Source: Zingiber officinale (taxonomy: Eukaryota; Streptophyta; Magnoliopsida; Zingiberales; Zingiberaceae). Taken from it: DNA of 64,000 nt. Both the position numbers and the translations under genes were made by a program. Shown in pieces: positions 42,536-52,927 of this stretch. The first letter of the stretch is position 1, and each line of letters opens with the position of its first letter. Under the pieces are notes generated by a model that saw nothing but the letters and a program-made list of their open reading frames with translations, ran no database searches and had not been told where the DNA came from. The stretch lies in NCBI RefSeq assembly GCF_018446385.1, contig NC_056004.1, positions 7,282,767 to 7,346,766 on the forward strand, read 5' to 3'.

Positions 42536-44876
42536 AACTCAAATTAAATAAAAATTCAAATTAAATAAAATTAAATTCCAAATTAAATTAGAATTCAAAC
42601 TAAAATCCAAAGGAATGCTCCAGAATAGCTGGCACCTCCTAACTTAATCCACCCGATAAGGGTAACCAAGAGTAGACTACCTGGCAGGGTAATTAAGATT
42701 AGAGTAAAGTGGGCTAGGTTTAACTTGACCCATGGTACTGGTGAAGTATTGGATGATAGTACGTTGGGAAAGCTTAGTCATCCCATGTCTAGGAAGATAT
42801 GGCTTCAACCTGGTGCGTTTGGCTAAGTGAAACTAACCGAAGCTACCCTCTATGGATCCTAACTAGTTAGACCAAGGTTTTGTATTAAGTTCAATGGGTA
42901 GGACTATTTGGAAAACCTCGAAGGCATGGTTACTTTAATGATGTCCTTGTGACTCACCATAGCCTAGAAGTTTATCCAAATAATGTCTATTTGTTGAACC
43001 CAAAGCTAAACCTGAATCTAACACAAAGTTAAATCAAAACCCTAAATTTGAATCTAATTCAACTCATAAAAATTATATGATTCCCTGATTGAAAATTTAG
43101 ATTGGATGAGATGACTAAGGAATAAAAATTAATTCAAACTCACAATTAATTCAAATTTAAAATTAAAATTAATTCAAATTTAAAAGTAAAATCATAATTA
43201 AAAATTAATTCAAACTCAAAATTAATTCAAACTCACAATTAATTCAATTTCAAAGTAAATTCGTAATTAAAAATTAATTCAAACTCACAATTAATTCAAA
43301 TTTAAAATTAAAATTAATTTAAATTTAAAAGTAAATTCGTAATTAAAAATCATTTAACTTAAAATATTTTTCAAAATTTAATTAACTTAAAATATTTTTC
43401 AAAATCATTTAACTTAAAATATTTTTCAAAATTATTTAACATAAAATATTTTTCAAAATTCAATTAACTTAAAATATTTTTCAAAATCATTTAACTTAAA
43501 ATATTTTTCAAAATTATTTAACTTAAAATATTTTTCAAAATTCAATTAACTTAAAATATTTTTCAAAATCATTTAACTTAAAATATTTTTCAAAATTAAT
43601 TAACTTAAAATATTTTTCAAAATTCAATTAACTTAAAATATTTTTCAAAATTAATTAACTTAAAATATTTTTCAAAATTCAATTAACTTAAAATATTTTT
43701 CAAAATCATTTAACTTAAAATATTTTTCAAAATTCAATTAACTTAAAATATTTTTCAAATTCAATTAACTTAAAATATTTTTCAAAATCATTTAACTTAA
43801 AATATTTTTCAAAATTTTAATTAACTTAAAATATTTTTCAAAATCATTTAACTTAAAATATTTTTCAAAATTAATTAACTTAAAATATTTTTCAAATTTA
43901 ATTAACTTAAAATATTTTTCAAAATCATTTAACTTAAAATATTTTTCAAAATTATTTAACTTAAAATATTTTTCAAAATTTTAATTAACTTAAAATATTT
44001 TTCAAAATCATTTAACTTAAAATATTTTTTAAAATTTTAATTAATTTAAAATATTTTTCAAAATCATTTAACTTAAAATATTTATCAAATTCAATTAACT
44101 TAAAATATTTTTCAAAATTCAATTAACTTAAAATCTTTTTCAAAATTATTTAACTTAAAATATTTTTAAAAATTTTAATTAACTTAAAATATTTTTCAAA
44201 ATCATTTAACTTAAAATATTTTTCAAAATCATTTAACTTAAAATATTTTTAAAAATTTTAATTAACTTAAAATATTTTTTCAAAATCATTTAACTTAAAA
44301 TATTTTTCAAAATTAATTAACTTAAAATATTTTTCAAATTCAATTAACTTAAAATATTTTTCAAAATCATTTAATTTAAAATATTTTTCAAAATTTTAAT
44401 TAACTTAATCCCCAAGCTTCGGGATCAAGTTTGACCCGAGGCGGATCGGTCGACCGATCCCCTTGTCGGTCGACCGATCAGGTGATCTCTTCCTATCTGA
44501 TCCGCCCGATCCTCTCGCTCCACTTTCAAAATCATTTTACTTAAAATATTTTCCAAAATTAATTAACTTAAAATATTTTTCAAAATCATTTAACTTAAAA
44601 TATTTTTCAAAATTCAATTAACTTAAAATATTTTTCAAAATTTTAATTAACTTAAAATATTTTTCAAAATCATTTAACTTAAAATATTTTTCAAAACTTA
44701 ATTAACTTAAAACCTTTAATATTAATGTCTTAATTATTCAAACCATCTAACAATCCCCCATAGGATTAACTGATAATTAACCTAGATTGGGTGAGATTGA
44801 AAATTAGGGAGCTTACCTCAATTAAATTGTCTTTTGATCCAAGAGGAAAAATCCAATTCAACTACTTTATGTGTAG
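42536..44876 (+). repeat. Minisatellite spacer between gag and protease of C
   Basis: Unique AT-rich DNA at 42536-43320, with blocks shared with A, then a tandem array at about 43330-44710 of 27-28 bp units centred on TTAACTTAAAATATTTTTC with variable joins (AAAATCA, AAAATTA, AAATTCA). Around 50 units are present. An inverted LTR fragment splits the array at 44409-44523. The right end, TTATGTGTAG/GAATT at 44877, looks like a splice acceptor and is shared with A. Confidence 0.9.
44409..44523 (-). mobile_element. Inverted LTR fragment inside the minisatellite
   Basis: About 115 bp matching the reverse complement of C LTR positions about 40100-40216 (CCAAGCTTCGGGATCAAG, CGGTCGACCGATC, TCCTATCTGATCCGCCCGAT). 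It has minisatellite units on both sides and no visible target duplication. Confidence 0.9.
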
Positions 44877-44879
44877 GAA

Positions 44880-45356
44880 TTGGATCAATGGATATTGGAC
44901 AGTGGATGCTCCAGACATATGACTAGAGATAGGTTGAAATTTACTAAGCTCAAACTAAAGAACCAAGGGTCGGTTGCATTCGGCAACGAAAGTAAACTTA
45001 AGGTAATCGGAAAATATAATATCGAACTTAACTCCGATTTTATTATTCGAAAAGTTTTATTAGTTGAAAATGTTAATTTTAATTTATTAAGTATAAGCCA
45101 ATTATGTGATACTGGTTACTCAATTAATTTTACCAAGTCCGAATGTATAGTCAAACATATTGATAATCCAAAAATCATACTTAAGGGGGCTAGGAAAGAT
45201 AATGTCTACACCATTTATCTACCAACACCCTCAATAAAGTGTTTTCTAACACAACAAGAGGAAACTAAGTTGTGGCACAGGAGATTGGGTCCCACTCACA
45301 CTAGACTCATTTCAAAAATGAGTCAAAATGGACTAGTTAGAGGTTGCCCAAATTAA
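44880..45356 (+). pseudogene. Protease and pre-integrase region of C
   Basis: Open stretch beginning MDQWILDSGCSRHMTRD: the aspartic protease motif DSG that cleaves Gag-Pol. It continues through the pre-integrase block (LLVENVNFNLLSISQLCDTG) to the integrase zinc finger LWHRRLGPTHTRL, where Pro replaces the expected His. One base is missing near 45345 compared with A, shifting the frame. Confidence 0.88.
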
Positions 45357-46633
45357 AAGTTATTGAAAACTCAATCTGTAATGCTTGCCAACAAGGAAAA
45401 CAAACCAAGTCAACCCACAAGTCAACCAATCTAGATAGAACTACTTGTTTACTTGAACTCCTTCACCTAGACCTATTTGATTCACATGGAGCCAAGTCAC
45501 TAAGCAAGAACCAGTATTGCTTAGTTATAATTGATGACTTCTCCAGGTTCACCTGGGTAAAATTTCTAAAAACAAAAGATGAAACCTTTGAAGTATTTAG
45601 TAATTTTTGCAAATTAACAGAAAATGGAAAAGATACTAAAATTAAAAGAATAAGAAGTGAGCATGGAGGGGAATTTGAAAATCATAAATTTACCCAATTC
45701 TGTAAAATCAATGGGTATAAACATGAATACTCTTGCCCTAGGACCCCCCAACAAAATGGCCTAGTAGAACATAAAAATCGGACTCTACAAGAAGCCGCTA
45801 GGACCATGCTAAATGAATATAATCTAAATCATCAATTTTGGGCTGAAGCAATAAATACGACAAACTATATTCAAAATCGAATTTTAATTAACAAATTTCA
45901 TAATAAAACCCCTTATGAAATATATTATAATAAAATCCCCAACTTAAACTATTTAAAAGTATTTGGATGTAAAGTTCATATTTTAAACACTAAAGACTAC
46001 TTAGGAAAGTTTACACCCAAATCAAACCAAGGAATCTTTTTAGGGTACTCTACAACCAGTAGGGCTTATAGAGTCTATAACCAAAATACCCTAAAAGTTG
46101 AAGAAACAATTAATGTAATATTTGATGAAGAAAATAATCTACCAAATTTAGATCAAAATGTTGACATTAACCCAAGAAACAGAGAAGATGATGAAATTGA
46201 ACCTGAACCTATCGAATCTGAAGAACAAAACACTAACTCAAATGGCATACGACCAACAAGAACAAGAACAAGCACAAATCACCCATCTGATCAAATTTTG
46301 GGTGACCCAACTTTAGGAGTCAGAACTAGGTCATCTTATAGAAACCAGAGCCAAATAGCCCTGATTTCAAAAATCGAACCCAAAACCATAGAAGAAGCCC
46401 TACTAGACCAAGATTGGACTCTAGCAATGCAAGAAGAATTGTCCCAATTTGAAAGAAATCAGGTCTGGGAATTAGTGCCTAAACCCGTTAATAAATCCAT
46501 AATTGACACTAAATGGGTCATTAGAAACAAATTAAATGATCAAAGTGAAATAGTTAGAAACAAAGCTAGGTTAGTAGCTAAAGGGTTCAGTCAAGTAGAA
46601 GAGTTAGACTATGATGAGACCTATGCCCTATAG
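45344..46633 (+). pseudogene. Integrase and start of reverse transcriptase of C
   Basis: Zinc finger Cys pair (CNACQQGKQTKS), first catalytic Asp (ELLHLDLFDSHG), VIIDDFSRFTWVKFL, then RSEHGGEFENHKF, where the second catalytic Asp is replaced by Glu, and QQNGLVEHKNRTL with the catalytic Glu. The C-terminal region and linker follow ([20 protein letters not shown]) up to [17 protein letters not shown], where a one-base loss shifts the frame to a stop at 46631. Confidence 0.9.
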
Positions 46634-46653
46634 CAAAACTTGAATCCATTAGG

Positions 46654-47847
46654 ATGTTGCTGGCCTATGCAGCACACAAGGGATTCAAGCTATTTCAAAT
46701 GGATGTAAAATCCGCATTTTTAAACAGATTTATTAAAGAAGAAGTATATGTAGGTCAACCCCTAGGATTTGAGGACATAGAACAACCAAATTATGTTTTC
46801 AGACTAAAAAAGGCCCTATACGGACTAAAACAAGCACCTAGGGCTTGGTATGAACGTCTGTCCAATTATCTAACAACAAAAGGATTTAACCAAGGTCAAA
46901 TAGATCCAACCCTCTTCATAAAAACCTTAGAAAATGACATTTTCATAGCCCAAATTTACGTCGACGATATTATTTTCGGTTCAACAAACTCTAAATTTCT
47001 AAAAGAATTCACCAAACTAATGGAAAATGAATTTGAAATGAGTCTGGTAGGTGAACTTAATTTCTTCTTAGGTTTACAAATTAAGCAAACTAAAGATGGG
47101 ATCTATATTTATCAAACTAAATATGCTAAGGAATTAATTAGAAAATTTGGCATGGAGAACTCAAAAATAATTAATACACCAATGGCTACTAATGCAACAA
47201 TTAACTCAGACTTAGAAGGTAAACCAGTAGATTTGAAATACTATCGAAGTGTGATAGGAAGTCTACTGTACCTAACTACGAGTCAACCAGACATTATTTT
47301 CACAGTAGGTATGTGTGCACGATACCAATCTTGTGCAAAAGAGTCTCACTTATCCCTTGTCAAAAGAATCCTTAGGTATGTTAAGGGAACCCTAAATGTA
47401 GGACTATGGTACCCTAGATCTGGCACCCTTGACCTAACCGACTACTCTGACTCAGACTATGCCGGGTGTAAGCTAGAAAGAAAAAGCACAAGTGGTAGTT
47501 GTCAATTTCAAGGACAATGCCTAGTAAGTTGGTCAGGTAGATAAAGCAACACAGTGTTGCTATGGATGATGCATACTCTTAAAGACTATCAACTGGAATA
47601 TCATAAAACAAAAATCTCCATTGATAATATAAGTTCAATAAATCTAACAAAAAACCCAATACATCACTCAAGGATAAAACATATAGAAGTGAAGCACCAT
47701 TTTGTAAGGGATCACGTAACTAAGGGTGATATTGTACTCAACAATATTGAGTCAAAATCAAACCTAGCTGACATCTTCACAAAGCCCTTACCTAAACTTG
47801 AGTTCAGCTCACTTAGAAGACAAATAGGAATGTGTTGGGTAGAGTAG
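46654..47847 (+). pseudogene. Reverse transcriptase-RNase H of C, deleted
   Basis: Reverse transcriptase with [26 protein letters not shown] and [11 protein letters not shown] (about 46957). RNase H begins DSDYAGC but is cut at LVSWSGR (47544). About 50-60 bp present in A, including the codons for [11 protein letters not shown] with its catalytic Glu, are missing; the tail resumes at 47554 ([17 protein letters not shown]) and ends [20 protein letters not shown]. The RNase H cannot be active. Confidence 0.9.
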
Positions 47848-48892
47848 GTATTGAGTTTCAAATCAATTTCCTACCTTCACTCTTAAATGTTGTACTTGTT
47901 TTCAAAATAAGGTTTTAAACATCCTAGGAAAATATTGTTTTTAAAATTCCAATTTTACTAGATTTTCAAAATATGGAATTAGCTTACGCTCTACCCTAGA
48001 AATTCTGCTCCCCTAAGTTTCAGCCAGAGCATCTCACAAACACCTAGGCTTACCTTGCTTGTGTTTGAAAAATATAGAACGGCGTGAGATGCATAGGGTA
48101 CAGCCTGGACTCAAGAATGCTTATATCTGTGCATCAATATGAGTCTGGGCGTTAAACACCAAGTTAACAGTAATCAAGTTAAGTCTTCCAGCACTAGTCA
48201 AATCTAACTAGATTTATTGACTTAACTTGACTAACCAAGTGAAAGCTGTTGCCCTCTAGGTAATCAGCTAGTAACTAAATGGTTAGACATGTGGCCGTGA
48301 AACTACGTGCTTGATATTTAAACCTTGTTGAGTTCACTCAGGCATGAACTTTAGGGCTCTGATACCTCTCTAAAGTAAATTGGATAATTTGAAATATATT
48401 TAACTTGACTCATGCTTGACTGAAAGACCAACTGAATTTGAATGAATAACCGTACTTAAATTTTTAAAAGTCTAGATACTCCAACTCTGCGACTAAAAGA
48501 TAACTAAGTTTTTGTTAAAACTAAATATCTTTCAAAATTGAAAATGTTGTTATCAAGCTAAGTACTTTTCAACTTTAGATATATCTTTAAATTTGTGCTA
48601 AAACATCTTGTCAAATTTATAATATCCTTTTAGGATCCTTCAAAATTCAATATTTTCAACTAAAGTATTTGCAAAATGCTTATTCAATTCTTGAGAAAAT
48701 TTTCTCAAACATGTTTTTGATAAATGGCAAAGGGGGAGAGTAGGAAAATTTAAAAGAGAGCCTTCATTAATGGGGAGACTCACAAAGTTTAAGTTTTAGC
48801 TTAATGACGCTTGCATTTAAAATTTATTTAAGCGTATTTACTTAAACTTTATGCATCCATACTAGTTAACTTTGAATTTCAGTTGCCATAAT
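47848..48892 (+). other. 3' untranslated region of C
   Basis: About 1.05 kb, AT-rich, colinear with the A 3' UTR. Contains GGGCTCTGATACC at 48354-48366, complementary to the primer site. No envelope-like frame. Confidence 0.82.
48354..48366 (+). promoter_or_regulatory. Anti-primer-site motif in the C 3' UTR
   Basis: GGGCTCTGATACC; its last 11 bases are the exact reverse complement of GGTATCAGAGC in the C primer site at 40650-40660. It sits in the same colinear block as the A copies at 24996 and 25070. Confidence 0.5.
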
Positions 48893-48907
48893 CAAAAAGG
48901 GGGAGAT
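48893..48907 (+). other. Polypurine tract of C
   Basis: CAAAAAGGGGGAGAT immediately before the 3' LTR. Confidence 0.92.
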
Positions 48908-50216
48908 TGTTGGTGCAGAAAGCATCCGACGATCAAACTGTTGTTTTAATAATGGAAAAGGAATTCAGAGTTAAGCTTATTTGTGATCTAACAATTTGAT
49001 TGAGTGTTTCAGGAAAGACCTAGCTGCGGTAAGACAGGTTGAAAATCCTAGGGGATGGTAACCCTAGGTCATAGGGGGCGGTAACCCTATGAGGAAAGTC
49101 TTGGCGGGTCGAGTGCTTCAGGAAAAAATCCTAGGGGGTGATAACCCTAGGTGGAAAGTCCTGGTGTCGCGAACCAGGTGAAAGACTGGACCAGCTGGGA
49201 AGCGGAAGTCCAGCAGAAAGTCCGGAAGCTTCGAACGCTGAGCAAAAGTCCAGTCGATCTGGAGGATCGCACTGGCATCAGGTAAATCTCCTGAGTGGAG
49301 TAGGTGAGGACGCGTTCCCCACTGAGGGAACAGTAGGCATCGGGTCGACCGAGGGTTTCCGGTCGGAAACCCGAAGTCAGACCCGGACAGTCCGAAGGCT
49401 GTCAGTTTATTTGTTTATATATTATCTATTGTGTTCTAACTCTGTTTTGCAGGAGACTAACATTTTTGTGCAGAGTTAGAAGTGACCGGGATCGGTCGAC
49501 CGAACCTTGGGATCGGTTGACCGAACCTTGGGATCGGTTGACCGAACCTTGGGATTGGTCGACCGAACCCACAAACCAGAGATCAGATCTCCAGAGGTTG
49601 GACCGGGCTTGACCAGGGGATCGGTCGACCGAACCTGGGTTGGGTGTCGACTAGATCAGGCTGAGTCAGAGCTTATCGGTCGACTGAACCTGTTTATCGG
49701 TCGACCGAACCTCCGATGGAGTTTTACCAGAACAAAGCAGAGCGAGAGGATCGGGCGGATCAGATAGGAAGAGATCGCCTGATCAGTCGACCGAAAAGGG
49801 GATCAGTCGACCAATCCCCCTCGGGTCAAACTTGATCCCGAAGCTTGGGGATCTAGATCAGACTTTACATAGCTATAAAAGGAGCCCTCGAGGTGCGGCT
49901 CAATACAACAATTCGAATAGAAGAACGTGTGATCTTGTACGCTGCTCCGAAAACTTCAACTAGACTCTGCTACTCCGACAATCGACAATCACTTCATTCA
50001 TCTTTGTATTTGTCGGTATAATCTTTTAAAGTTTAATACTTGTACTTATTCACTTGTAAAAGATTTGTGATATTATAGTTGTTGTCCAACGTAAACGCTC
50101 AACGAGCGTGGGCCTTGGAGTAGGAGTCGCCACAGGCTCTGAACCAAGTAAATGACTGTGTCCTCTGTGTTTATTATTTCCTTTCTTTTCCGCTGCGTTA
50201 CTTTTTTGAACGATTT
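48908..50216 (+). mobile_element. 3' LTR of C, end truncated
   Basis: Starts TGTTGGTGCAG. TATAAAAGG at 49874-49882. Alignment with the 5' LTR stops at about 50216 (GAACGATTT); the last 65 or so bases are absent, apart from a possible CGCTATTCACCCC stretch at 50235-50247. Confidence 0.88.
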
Positions 50217-50506
50217 GCAGATGAGAATGGACCAACGCTATTCACCCCTTCCTTGATCAATCCACATTGGAGGGTGCAGGTAGCTCTTGCATTGGCTTCC
50301 ACCTTCTTGATTAGGGTTGGTTCCGATTTTTCGCAAGGAGTTGGTTCGCCATCTTCATCGGTTGGTAGTTGAAGTCCAGTCTTTACGATCATCCAAGTAT
50401 CGAATTGGATCTTCAAAAAATTCTCCATTCATCCCTTCCAATATCCGAAATCCTCTCCGGTGAAAAGTGGGGGACGAACGGTGCTATAACCCTCTTGTTA
50501 GGCCAT
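50217..50506 (-). pseudogene. Gag of element A, N-terminal part
   Basis: Minus-strand ATG at 50506. The third codon is TAA where C has CAA, then EGYSTVRPPLF and, after a frame change, MENFLKIQFDTWMIVKTGLQ and KVEANARATCTLQCGL. Its end overlaps by about 44 bp the gag sequence left of C at 39251-39292, so this region is present on both sides of the insertion. The leader up to the primer site (50507-50747) has no gene. Confidence 0.82.
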
Positions 50507-50747
50507 TGAAACCTTGCGTGGCAAAAACAAAAACAAACTGTTCGAAGACTAAGTCTTGGATTAGTAGTGCGGAAGAAAAGAGAAAATATTACGAACTCGA
50601 TTGGTGTTGCACCAGATTCGAGCAAAGCCGATTCGTAAAAAAGAATTAGAATGTAGCTACAAAGCTAATTCTAATTGACTCCGAAAAGATTAAAATGACC
50701 ATGAAAAATTGCTTTGAATGGTGGTTGCACCAATTCAAAACGATCCC

Positions 50748-50759
50748 ACTCTGATACCA
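50748..50759 (-). other. Primer binding site of A
   Basis: Minus strand TGGTATCAGAGT, one base from the tRNA-Met site in C, two bases from the LTR. Confidence 0.88.
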
Positions 50760-50761
50760 AT

Positions 50762-52027
50762 TGTTGGATCGAAAGCGCTAGAGGGGGGGTGAATAGCGCT
50801 CGTGGCTTTCACAATCGATTTCGTAAAACACGAGTAATAACGCAGCGGAAATAGTAAAATGCACAAACACACAGAAGGCACAAGAAGATACTTCGTTCAG
50901 AGCCTATCTCGACTCCTACTCGAAGGCCCGCGGTCGTTGACCACTTTCGGTGGGCAACAACTATAGTATCGCAAGAAGAATTACAGCATTGAAGTATAAT
51001 TGAAGTGAAAACAATAATAAAACTGATTATACCGACGACAAGAATAGTGTCTCAGAGCTTTGGGTCGTCGGGATCTTGTAGCAGCACTTTCGGGCGTCTT
51101 TTAGAGCAGCACGTTGAAGAAACAAGGCTTGGAAATCATTGTTTCAAGTTGCTGGTTGAAGTCCCCTTTTAAACAGTGCTGGAGGCACCTCCAAGGTTGT
51201 CCGAGGCGCCTCCGACGAGCCGATTCAGCCGCGTAGATCAGCGCAGACTCCTTCTGCGCTTATCCTCCTCAAGGCGCGTTAAAGGCCAGTCCAAGGTGCA
51301 TTGAACCCCAGCTCCAAGGCACCTTCAAGTCCATATAGGGCGCCTGCATCGTTTCTGGACAGCTGGCTTCGGCTGGCACCCAAGGCGCCTCCAAGCCCCA
51401 TGGAGGCACATCGGACACTGTTCATCCGAGGTCTGAGTTGCTCCTTTGTTCCTACAAATTCTGTTAGTCCCAAACATAAACCCTACAAAACAAAGTTAGC
51501 ACAAAAATAATATGATAGATAAACTTGACAGTCGTTAGACTGTCCGGGTCTGACTTCGGATTTCCAACCAAAAACCTTAGGTCGATCCGACGCCTACTAT
51601 TCCCTCTACGGGGAACGCGTCCTCAGCTACTCCACTCAGGAGATTTACCTGTTGCCAGTGCGATCCTCCAGATCGACTGGACTTTTACTGAGCGTTCGAA
51701 GCTTCCAGACTTTCTGCCGGACTTCCGCTTCCCGGCTGGTCCAGTCTTTCACCGGGTTCACAACACCAGGACTTTCCACCTAGGGTTACCCCCCCCCCCC
51801 CCAGGACTTTTGCCTGAAGCTCACGACCCACCAAGACTTTCCGCATAGGGTTACCACCCCCTATGACCTAGGGTTACCACCCCCTAGGGTTTTCCCTTTG
51901 CCTAACCGCAGCTAGGACTTTCCTGAAACACTCAATCAAGTGCATTAGATCACAAAACAACTTAACTTTGAATTCCTTTTCCATTATCAAAACAATAGTC
52001 GATCGTCGGATGCTTCCCGCACCAACA
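50762..52027 (-). mobile_element. 5' LTR of A
   Basis: TGTTGGATCG to CACCAACA in + reading, 1266 bp, followed by the TSD GATGT. Carries the GGCGCC array (about 51180-51420) and a run of 14 C (51789-51802). Confidence 0.92.
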
Positions 52028-52927
52028 GATGTATCATGCCTCATGTTCGCAACCATGAACTCTGAGCTTTAGAAGCAACACAAGTTGATGACTGCATATG
52101 ATATGGTTGAACATCTTCGTCAACTATATCAAGGACAAGCAAGGCACGAGAGATTCGAGATCTCTAAGGCACTGTTTCAGTGCAAGATGCAAGGTGGGAC
52201 TCCTGTAAGTCCATATGTACTCAAGATGATTGGGTACATAGAGAACCTACAGAGGTTGGGATTCCCACTTGGCCAAGAACTGGCCACTGACTTGATCTTG
52301 CAATCCTTTCCAGAGAGTTACAGTCAATTTGTCATGAATTACAACATGAACGAAATTGATAAGCCATTTCCTGAGCTGCTAAGCATGTTGAGAACTGCTG
52401 CGCTCAACCTTAAGAAGGTAAAGCCCAACTCCATTTTGATGGTGCAAAAGCATAAAGGCAAGGGCAAGCCTAAAGGTAAGGGAAAGTTCCAAGTCAAGGG
52501 CAAAGGCAAGGTAATGAAACCTAAAGGAGGGGTTGCCAAGGATGCTACCTGCTTCCACTGCGGTCAAACCGCTCATTGGAAGAGGAACTGCAAAGTATAC
52601 CTTGAAGATCTTAAGAAGAAGAGAAATACGATTTCTACTTCAGGTATGTATGTTATAGAAATCAATCTCTCTATTTCTTCATCGTGGGTATTAGATACCG
52701 GATGTGCTTCTCACATTTGTACTAATGTACAGACACTGAGAAATAGCAGGGCATTGACGAAGGGCGAGGTGGACCTACGAGTAGATAATGAAGCACGGGT
52801 TGCTACTATTGCTGTAGGAATTTACTATCTATCTCTACCCTCTAGGCTTGTACTAGAATTAGATGAATGTTGTTATGTGTCTGCTCTTACAAAGAACATC
52901 ATTTCAGTTTCTTGTTTTAGATAAGAA
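52028..52927 (+). pseudogene. Gag C-terminus and protease of element E
   Basis: Continues the Gag interrupted at 16556. A stop lies near 52069. The open stretch from 52085 gives LRQLYQGQARHERFEISKAL, MNYNMNEIDKPFPELLSMLR, a Lys/Gly-rich basic segment and an intact zinc knuckle CFHCGQTAHWKRNC (about 52551-52592). The protease reads SSWVLDTGCASHICTNVQ, with Asp-Thr-Gly as the catalytic triplet. The frame ends NIISVSCFR at the solo LTR insertion, TSD AAGAA at 52923-52927. Confidence 0.9.

Larger units (their letters stand above)
39293..50216 (+). mobile_element. SIRE/Maximus-type copia element C
   Basis: LTRs at 39293-40646 and 48908-50216; the second lacks its last stretch. Order: LTR, primer site 40649-40660, gag, 2.3-kb minisatellite spacer, pol, 3' UTR, polypurine tract, LTR. 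It sits in the gag of A in opposite orientation. The left flank ends CAGTC (39288-39292). On the right, CAATC at 50258-50262 could be the matching duplication, but 41 bp of mosaic sequence intervene. Confidence 0.9.
16557..52027 (-). mobile_element. SIRE/Maximus-type copia element A with three nested insertions
   Basis: LTRs lie at 16557-24188 (3' LTR, interrupted) and 50762-52027 (5' LTR), with TSD GATGT (16552-16556 and 52028-52032). Order on the minus strand is LTR, primer site, gag, minisatellite spacer, protease, integrase, reverse transcriptase, RNase H, 3' UTR, polypurine tract, LTR. The LARD, chromovirus D and element C account for the excess length. Family placement rests on the [12 protein letters not shown] reverse transcriptase block, the [16 protein letters not shown]ase H tail and the AAAAAGGGGGAGAT tract before TGTTGG. 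I see no envelope-like frame after pol. Confidence 0.88.

Noticed and set aside
43330..44710. Regular short repeats resembling a CRISPR array
   Set aside because: Head-to-tail AT-rich minisatellite with no unique spacers, in a plant retrotransposon.
49507..49767. GSVDRTL-repeat peptide in the C 3' LTR
   Set aside because: Product of the GGTCGACC motif array upstream of the TATA box; not a gene.
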